DNA from: Podila epigama
Lineage: Eukaryota > Mortierellomycota > Mortierellomycetes > Mortierellales > Mortierellaceae
Assembly (NCBI GenBank): GCA_015679605.1
Contig: JAAAVE010000012.1
Span: 6,728 to 54,039, forward strand
Length of the DNA stretch: 47,312 bases
Direction: 5' to 3'
Under the pieces are notes generated by a model that was not told where the DNA came from, did not search any database, and saw only the letters and a program-made list of their open reading frames with translations. Within the stretch, counting starts at the first letter, position 1, and each line of letters opens with the position of its first letter. This document shows positions 39,651 through 47,312 of this stretch, piece after piece. A program made the translations under genes and the position numbers.

Positions 39651-40791
39651 TCATGAGCACAGAAACCAGCAAAAAGGTCACCGTGGATTGGGTGTGTGGG
39701 ATGCCTTTGCACATCTGTGGAGGGTTATTTTTTCAGGAACCAAAATAACAAAATAAGGTGTTCTGTTCAACCCACATCCATCATCCATCATCCATCAGTA
39801 ACCAATCAGCAATACCAATTGATCTGTCAAATTTCATCCTTTTGGGTTCCTCCTCCCAATGGAGACACCCCCGCCACGATCCTCCTTTGGCAACAAACAC
39901 ACATCCATTCAAGTTACATGTAATGGTACATTGAGATGATACAGTACAGGGCATGCACCCACCTTGGTCCCTGGTGGCAATGTTAAGGAGAAAGAGAGAG
40001 AGTGTGTGCGTGTGAGAAAGAAAAGATCAAGAAGGAAGAGGACAACTTGATATAAAAAAAAAGGTAACCATGATCGATCAACAAATACCATGGACACCAT
40101 GTCCCTTGTTCATGTTACAATGCTACTTGAAGAAGTAGCAGCCATAAATGACTGTGTGGGAAAGGAACAAAAGAAGACAAAACAGTCGACCATTGACAAA
40201 TTGTCATTCATGACAATAACATTGCATTTGAATTACTTTTTTTGATCCGTTTTGTAAACCCGTTCTTTATTTTCACGGTTTTGTCTTTTTTCTTTTCCCG
40301 CCAGCTCTGTCACTCACTCACTCACCCTCACCGTCTCCACTCCACGTTTTCCTGTATTATTGTTATTATTTTTGGTGGTTCTTCTTTTATTGCTTTTTTT
40401 CTTCACTCTTCATATCCATCCATCCATCCATCACATCACATCACATCCATTACATCACATCACATCACATCATATCTATTGACAACCGCACATCTATCGA
40501 CATTCGTACATTCATTCATACATTTATCCCATCCATCCATCTATCTATCTATCCATCCAATCCAATCCATCTTTGCTCACAAAACCACATTCTACACATC
40601 CTTCACTTCACACAAACACATCCTACACCCACTCATCACATTCATACACTCTCACCACCTTTCTTACCCACTCACGCACTCACGCAACTCACTCACTCAA
40701 CTCACTCACTCACTCATTCACTCAATCAACCAAATAACTTCTTCATCTCTCCATCCATCTTCACTTCAATCAACTCGTTCCTATTCGCCCT

Positions 40792-43700
40792 ATGAGCGAG
40801 ACCACCATGCCGCATCAACTGCCACACGACACCCTATCCGCCCTTCCTTCTTCCTCATCTTCAACTTCTACTTCAACATCACCACCACCAGCACAGCACC
40901 CACCCTCGTCGACTCCACCTGTAACCTCACAACAACAGCAACCACCACAGCAGCAGCATCAACAACATCAACATCAGCATCAACTTTCATCCAATCGATC
41001 CTCACGCGATCTCGCTGCTCCATCTTCTCTCCCACAACAGACCACCCAACCTCGCCTCAAGAGTCAGCCCATCCTAACCTCGCCTGCACCAGAGCTGGCA
41101 CCCGCCGTACAGAAATGCAGCAAGTGCGAACTGCAGATGAAAGGCGCCTTTGTGCGCGCCTTGAATGGCACCTACCACCTTGAGTGCTTCTGTTGCATGG
41201 TAAGGCAGCAGCATCTCTTTATATTCTGGTTTTTTTTTTTCCATCTCTCTTTCACCAAACGACTCAACTTGAAAGATGACAACAAAGAAAAGAAAAAAAA
41301 AAGACATTTTCTCGCATCCACCCCTCCTGGAGGGCCATTTTCCATTCATTCCTTTTGAGGACATTTGTCTACACACAATGAAATAATCAAGATCCACGCC
41401 AAAGCCCTTATACCCAGATGCAATGACATGACCATATAATAATGATATTATTATTACAACTATTACAATACATGCTAACCATCAAACATACATACACCAT
41501 CCGTTCACCTTGCAGGACTGTAACCAGATTGTTGCCTCAAAGTTCTTTCCCATCACTGAGCAGGATGGGAAGCAATATCCACTTTGTGAGCGCGACTATT
41601 TCCGGCGACTCAATCTTGTGTGCCAATCCTGTGGAGGAGCCCTGCGTGGGAGCTATATAACTGCGCTTGATTACAAGTATCATATTGAGCACTTCACATG
41701 TTCCGTCTGCCCCACCGTCTTTGGCCCACAGGACTCGTACTATGAGCACGACTCCAAAGTCTACTGCCACTACCACTACTCACTCTATTATGCTGTCAAG
41801 TGTGCTGGCTGCCGGACAGCCATCCTCAAGCAGTTTGTCGAGATCAACCGTAATTCCCAAGACGAGCATTGGCATCCCGAGTGTTATATGATCCACAAGG
41901 TAACCTCCACTTTTTCTTCTTCTCCTTTTTCTTCATTTTTTTATTTTCTTTGCTTTTAGATTTCGTTTCAATCATTGCCTACAGTTCACCCTTTTGTACC
42001 TGGCATTGTACTTTTTGCACGTTGTTGACCTTACTCTTTATTCATTGTTCCTTGTCCTTGTCCTTGTCCTTGCATGCTTCGTTGTCTCTGGCAATGTCAT
42101 TGTCCTGATGACTTACCGTTCTAACCCCCCTCCTCACGTCATCTTATTCCTATGACTGAAAACGTTCCATAGTTCTGGAATGTCAAACTGTCTTTCACAC
42201 CACCGAACGATGACAAAGATCAGACCGAGCAGCCTCTGCTCGATGCAGCGTCTTTGGACAACACCGCAAAGGACAAGAGCGATCCAGATGCTCAGCTCAC
42301 AGGCCCTGAACATCCTACCTCACCCACCGAACTCAGAACACCAGCCGAGCTGAAGCTGGCTCAACAGCAGATGGAGGAAAAGGTCTACCAGATCTGGACC
42401 GTCCTCTCAGCGTTTGAAGAATCCTCGGCAGGTTGCATCTCCGAGATGTTGCTCCATGTCTCGAATGGTGCATACTATGACGGCGTGCAGATGGCTGGAA
42501 AGTTCATTCTCCACGTAGACATCCTCTTTAGTGCCATCGATGATCTCGAGGCACAGATGAAGGAAGTAGGAGACGCTGCTGGTATGTACAAATATGCATG
42601 TTATTTCACTGTCACTTTTGTTGTCAATGAGCGCTGTCATTTTGTTTGTCAATGGCATTGTGTTCTTTTTCACGTCGTCGAATGCTACGACAGTCTAATC
42701 AACTCTATCCCACTCAAATACTCACTTACTCACTCCATTGTGTTTGACTTTTTTATTTCTCCAGATATGGCCCATGGACGAGAGGCCAAGATGTTGTGCA
42801 AAAAGATTGTCAACTTTTTCTCACTCCTCTCCCACACTCAGGAGAGCGGTGTACGGAGGCTGGGGATGACACAAGAATTGCTCTCGCTCGTCACTGGCTT
42901 GGCCCACTACCTCAAGATCCTCATTCGTATCGCCTTGACCGGCGCACTCAAACTGGTATGAGCAAATGTTTTCATACAGCTCCACCCTTGATTTTATACT
43001 CCTCAAAAAAAGTCCATTTCTCTAACTTTTCGCTTGAATGTCTTATTTCACTCCCCTAAATTCGATAACAACTCTGGACATCTCAGGAGCGACAATATAA
43101 CTCGACGGCGGTCATTGCTCGTTTCTTGAACAAACTCATGGAACTTGCCAACAGAGACAAATATCTCAACGAACTGCATGGCAAAGCATCCATGGATGCA
43201 GAGGTGACGTCGGACCTATGTTTCGCCTGCCGAGTCACAATCGAGGATGAGTGCTTCACATTTGATCACCACCATCGTTGGCATCCAAAGTGTCTTATCT
43301 GTTCTGGATGTGCCAAACCTCTGGCATCTACCTATTACGACGCGTCCTTTGATGCTAGTCGTGGTTCAGTCCTGTGTCAACAGTGCAAGACACCCGAGTC
43401 TCTGACTGGATTTTCTCATGTCACAAAGTTGGAGCAATATACCTTTTTACTACGCGTGGCTCTAATCCGTCTGGAAAACCTGCTCCATCTCAAAGGTATG
43501 TTTAGAACTTGGTGGGGGGGTGGCGGGGATGGATCATTGGTGAAAAAGGAGGAGAAGGAAACAAAGAGAACAGTAGGATGAGTGGAATCTACTCTGGCCA
43601 TTTGTTGTAGCTATTTCACTTATGCTTACATATGTATCTCATTCTCGTCTCTGGTGACTCACTCACACTTTTATCTCTTCTTCTACTTCTCACGTGCCTG

Positions 43701-46109
43701 TTCATAGGTGACGAATCACAGGCGGATATCGACCCCAGGGTCCGTCAGTTGGCGACATCACCTGGCTCTACTCCACTTTCGCCTCCTGGACTTATGAGAA
43801 AGGATTCACGTTCGAAATCATATTCATCCGACGACAATAGGCAATACGAAACTATCCATTTGGGCGACATCAAACGAGTAAAGTCGACACATCTGGATCG
43901 CAAACTTTCAAACTCGGCACGTTTCCCAAGGAGGCAGACTGTGATTGAACACCAGCGAAGACGGCAACCTCCTTCATCCAATCACCCTGAAAATCATCTT
44001 GCGGTTCCACCTGAAGGTGTTCAGTTGAGTGACAATGGCTCGGTCATGAAGGAAGCAGAACCAGCGGCGTTAGAGATTGAGATTATTGATGAACGCCCAT
44101 GCGATGCCGCATTGCAGGACGAGGAAGATCTTGCTGATGTCGACGGGCCTAGTCCAGATGCCCCAGCAACGCTCTCGGACCTGACTGAGCGTCTTCGCAT
44201 CAGCACAGCCAATGGGTCATCGACTGCTCATTCCCGCGGACATTCTGGTCAAGGTTCTACACAAGGCTCACAGTACCTGGCTGTACCCAACCCAAATAAC
44301 GCGTCTCGACATCCCAAGCGGCAGTACCTGAATGAATTATCAGCCCTTGAGTTGTTCATTGTGAAGCATTTGGCTGTGTTGACGCTGGCGCCGATCGTTT
44401 CCGAGTACTTTACACTAGAAGAGCTTTTAGATCTCATCGGTCAACGCAAACAGACCCTCTGGGGGCGGTTTGTCAAGGGACTCAAGACGGACAAGAAAAA
44501 GTCTAAAGGTACATCCATACTTATTCATGTTCTTGTGTCAAGATCCGTCAACGACCTGGACCAGTCTGATCTTTAAATAAGGAGGAGATACTAACGATTT
44601 TGCTTTTGGATGTATACTTTCTGTTTGTAGTTGAGGGAACATTCGGAGTACCATTGGAAGTTCTCGTGGAACGCAATGGAGTCGATTCCGCCCTTGGTGC
44701 AGGACCTGGAAGGATTAGGATTCCAAGTTTTGTGGATGATAGTATCTCTGCTATGCGTAACATGGGTAAGCAACATTGTCTTTGTAGTAGAGGTTCCTAC
44801 TGCACTCTTTGCTTTCTTTGACTAATGTTACCTCACCTGACATCTAAACTTGTTTTTTCTTTCCTTTTCACGTGATGTAGACATGTCTGTGGAAGGTGTG
44901 TTCCGCAAGAATGGAAACATCCGTCGCCTGAAAGAGTTGAGCGAGGCTATTGATAAGGATCCGTCAGCGGTGAACTTGACGGATGATAATCCAGTGCAGG
45001 TGGCAGCACTTTTGAAAAAGTTTTTGCGCGATTTGCCCGATCCCTTGTTGACCTTCAAACTCCATCGACTGTTTGTTGTTTCTCAGAGTAAGTCATCTGT
45101 TTTTCTTGCAGTAGTTGTAGACTTTTGGGGCGGAGAAGAAAGAGAACGCGGTGAGAGTGCCCAGCCATTTGCTATGTAAAGGGAGGGAAAACTGACTGTT
45201 CAAACGCGTTCTTTTGTATAGAAATGGAAGACGAAGCGGTACGAAAGATGATCCTTCATTTGACCTGCTGCCTCTTGCCGAAACCCAACCGTGACTCGAT
45301 GGAGGCGATTTGTCTCTTCCTTCGATGGGTCGCATCCTTTTCACACGTGGACGAGGAGACGGGTAGTAAGATGGACTTGCACAATTTGGCTACGGTGATC
45401 ACACCCAACGTTCTCTACTCCAAATCCAAGGATCCGACCAAGGATGAGAGCTTCCTTGCCATTGAGGCAGTGATGGGCCTGTTACAATACCAAGATGACT
45501 TTTGCGTGGTATGTATCATTTGTGTAACTAGCAAGTCCTTGATAATGTCTTGTGTTCCTGTGTATCAGAAAGTGAACCCACATTTTACTCATGTTTTTTT
45601 TTTTGCGATTGCTGTCCATACTTTTGCAGGTACCAATGGACTTGTCTTCGATTCTTAGTGACCAAGATTTGGTCGAGTCGTCGACGGACTTGTCTTCTAA
45701 GGATATTTTGAAGCGATGTGAGAACCTTGTAAAATCCAAGGTTAAAAAGTCACACTCTCTGGGCGACCTGTATGCAGACACGGGCAACAACGGAGCAGGC
45801 AACAGTGAAGGCACCGGCAACGGGACAGCCAATGGATCCAATCGCCACCGGCAGCAAGTAGGCCAAACACACCATGGCCACACTACACACCATGATCACC
45901 ACGGTTCGTTCCACCACGGAGGTGGGCATAATGGCACCTATGTCAGCCACCATGATGGCCATCACACCAACGGCAATGGCGCTATGGCCTCTTCTGTGGC
46001 ACCGGTCAAAATCCCAGAGCGACCAAGGCCATACCAGCACTCGCACTCGTCACATGCGATCCCAGTCGTCAGTAGTAAACACAGAGGGTCCACCCCAATG
46101 TCCCTTTAA
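40792..46109 (+). CDS. LRG1: LRG1-type LIM-domain Rho GTPase-activating protein
   Basis: Ten exons: 40792-41199, 41516-41899, 42173-42581, 42765-42955, 43087-43495, 43708-44508, 44631-44765, 44881-45087, 45222-45508 and 45630-46109, totalling 1236 residues. A low-complexity Ser/Gln/Pro head precedes LIM1 (about 109-170, split by intron 1) and LIM2 (about 172-225). A third, partial LIM-like segment follows (CAGC...EHWHPECYMIHK), joined by splicing to FWNVKL, a junction characteristic of fungal Lrg1. Another LIM lies near 509-565 (CFAC...HPKCLICSGC). The RhoGAP domain spans about 870-1075 with the arginine finger in GVFRKNGN and FLRDLPDPLL, and N/T residues in LATVITPNVLY. In yeast, Lrg1 down-regulates Rho1 and thereby glucan synthase and wall-integrity signalling; the same role here is inference. 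The tail (about 1149-1188) is His/Gly-rich. Confidence 0.94.
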
Positions 46110-47312
46110 ATATCCCTCCCCACTTTAAAAAAATTCCATTCCATTCCATTCCATTTTTTTTTTTTCTTTTTGCATTTTTTTTCTTTTTTTTTCTTTTCCT
46201 TTCTTCCTTTTATATCTTTTATGAACAGCTCTTTCCCTTTTCTAAGTTTTCTTATTGTTATTCGGTATTGCCATTGACGTGGTTTTTTTATGTTGTGTCT
46301 TGTTCATGGTCGAGTTAAAATAAAAGCAATTGAAGGAGAAATGCAAAAATTGATGTGATATTTATGCTTATTTTTTTTTTATTTCTCTGCATAATTCTTC
46401 TTTCTCCACAAAAAAAACTCACATGCTTCTTCTGACTTGGAGTCATATCGACTTGTTCATGGATTAACATCTTGATGGAATTGCAGTCTCCAAAGATGTT
46501 GTTGTAGATGTCTGTACAATGTACAACTGGCCTGTTGAAGAGCGAAAATGGCTCATCCGCAACGACAGCATGCACGCATTAGGACATCCATGTCGTCATT
46601 TCTTGACCTTTCTTCACCTGCCCCTTTTTTTTCTATCTGTTTGTTTGTTTTGTTTATGTGCCGCCATACGCCCCCTCGGCCCTTTTTTTTGTGTCCCTGA
46701 AGAGCGCTCTTGTTTTAGTGTCCCCCCCGAGGTCTGCTGCCCTCTTTGTTACCCCTCATTTCCCAATCGAGACTGTCTTCTCGACGGATGGACTGACAGG
46801 CTGACTGTCAATCTACTCGCGTGAGTGCCTGGGCAAGGAATGATACATCCATTTTTAATCTTTTTGAGGATGAGGTGCTCTGTCGTGTGAGGGTGTATTT
46901 TTTTTTTTTTTGTCGTGTGAGCTGCTTGGCGCGTGCGACTGACGTCTTTCTTTTTGAACTCACGCGACATGTTGGTCGGTTGTTTGCAAGAACAATCTTC
47001 CGCAAAATGTCGACTTGCTCTTTGTTTCTTTTGTCCGTTACATTTTTTTTTCTTTCTCTTTTTTATTTCTTCATTGCTTTTTGTGCAATCGTCGCCATCC
47101 ACATCTTGTGTATCTTTTTCTTTTCTGTTTTGTTTTGTTTTGTTTTGTACTTGTTCTCCACTTGTCCTTTCCTCGTCCCTCCTCTAAAAGTTGCCGTTGA
47201 CTTGCATACACCACATACACCACATACACCATCGACGTAATTCTATCTCGCTATTGATGCATCACCTTAATTTTAGATAATATAATAGTCTTTTTTTTTT
47301 TTTTTTTTTTTT
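46110..47312. other. Right edge, T-rich intergenic DNA with one candidate exon
   Basis: The first 200 bases are the LRG1 3' flank. On the minus strand 46531-46423 looks like an exon: a good 3' splice site (TTCAACAG), a 109-base open segment of ordinary composition (reading PVVHCTDIYNNIFGDCNSI and onward), and a consensus donor (CAT|GTGAGT). I could not find partner exons on either side, and there is an in-frame stop a short way upstream. The rest is T-rich low-complexity DNA ending in a homopolymer T run (47292-47312), probably where the assembly stops. Confidence 0.4.
46319..46324 (+). terminator. Candidate polyadenylation signal AATAAA for LRG1
   Basis: AATAAA 210 bases past the LRG1 stop codon, after T-rich DNA and a CCATT pentamer repeat (about 46132-46154). 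Confidence 0.4.

Larger units (their letters stand above)
38312..40791. other. Intergenic region between U2AF and LRG1 genes
   Basis: About 2.5 kb with no gene I can support. It holds GAAA repeats (38370-38395), a GA microsatellite (39007-39036), a TC run (about 39165-39183), a GGGACA hexamer array (about 39574-39650) and, before the LRG1 start, a long pyrimidine/CATC/CTCA-rich leader (40415-40790) typical of promoter or 5' untranslated DNA in this window. Confidence 0.55.

Noticed and set aside
40242-41183. Long Ser/His/Thr/Ile-rich open frame upstream of and overlapping LRG1 exon 1
   Set aside because: It is the translation of CATC/CTCA simple repeats in the leader and of LRG1 in a shifted frame; it has no domain and does not join to LIM1.

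Overview
The window is a stretch of nuclear genome from a filamentous fungus, most likely an early-diverging lineage (Mucoromycota sensu lato, best guess Mortierellomycotina). The reasons are a class IV type chitin synthase, an LRG1-type LIM/RhoGAP protein, spliceosomal introns in most genes, long poly-T/poly-A and microsatellite-rich intergenic DNA, and an FKBP25-type prolyl isomerase of the kind found in animals and basal fungi. The lineage call is inference. There is no bacterial, viral or transposon gene I can support, and no convincing tRNA or rRNA.

Layout. Thirteen protein genes are supported, eleven of them intron-containing (38 introns in my models). From left to right: phosphoglucomutase (312-3299, minus); a GT61-like membrane glycosyltransferase (3739-6652, plus); a bestrophin-like anion channel (8089-10340, plus); two related single-pass surface proteins (10550-11677 and 12783-13766, both minus); an unrecognised 481-residue protein with a 21-bp coding repeat (14380-16084, plus); chitin synthase (16485-20322, minus); 3.3 kb of repeat-rich intergenic DNA; a secreted repeat protein (23624-24571, minus); a very long MYND zinc-finger protein (25170-29676, minus); 2.4 kb of intergenic DNA holding a 69-N assembly gap; FKBP25-type isomerase (32035-33235, minus) divergent from a METTL2/TRM140-type tRNA methyltransferase (33423-34921, plus); the large subunit of U2AF (35213-38311, plus); 2.5 kb of intergenic DNA; and an LRG1-type LIM-RhoGAP (40792-46109, plus). 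The last 1.2 kb holds no firm gene.

How the genes relate. There is no operon and no obvious biosynthetic cluster. Several products nevertheless bear on the cell surface: phosphoglucomutase supplies glucose-1-phosphate for nucleotide sugars, GT61 and chitin synthase build glycans, three genes encode secreted or surface proteins, and LRG1 homologues restrain Rho1, the regulator of glucan synthase and wall integrity. The right half is mainly housekeeping RNA biology (tRNA m3C methylation, 3' splice-site recognition).

Most notable are: a symmetric 36-nt exon carrying the complete phosphoglucomutase active-site loop, followed by a GC-AG intron; three GC-AG introns among 38; a four-nucleotide first coding exon in U2AF; two tandem surface proteins sharing a Cys-containing ectodomain; and a secreted protein with four copies of a Pro/Val/Thr repeat. 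Exon junctions were set by eye from splice consensus, reading phase and family conservation. Each multi-exon model sums to a whole number of codons, but none has been tested against RNA data.
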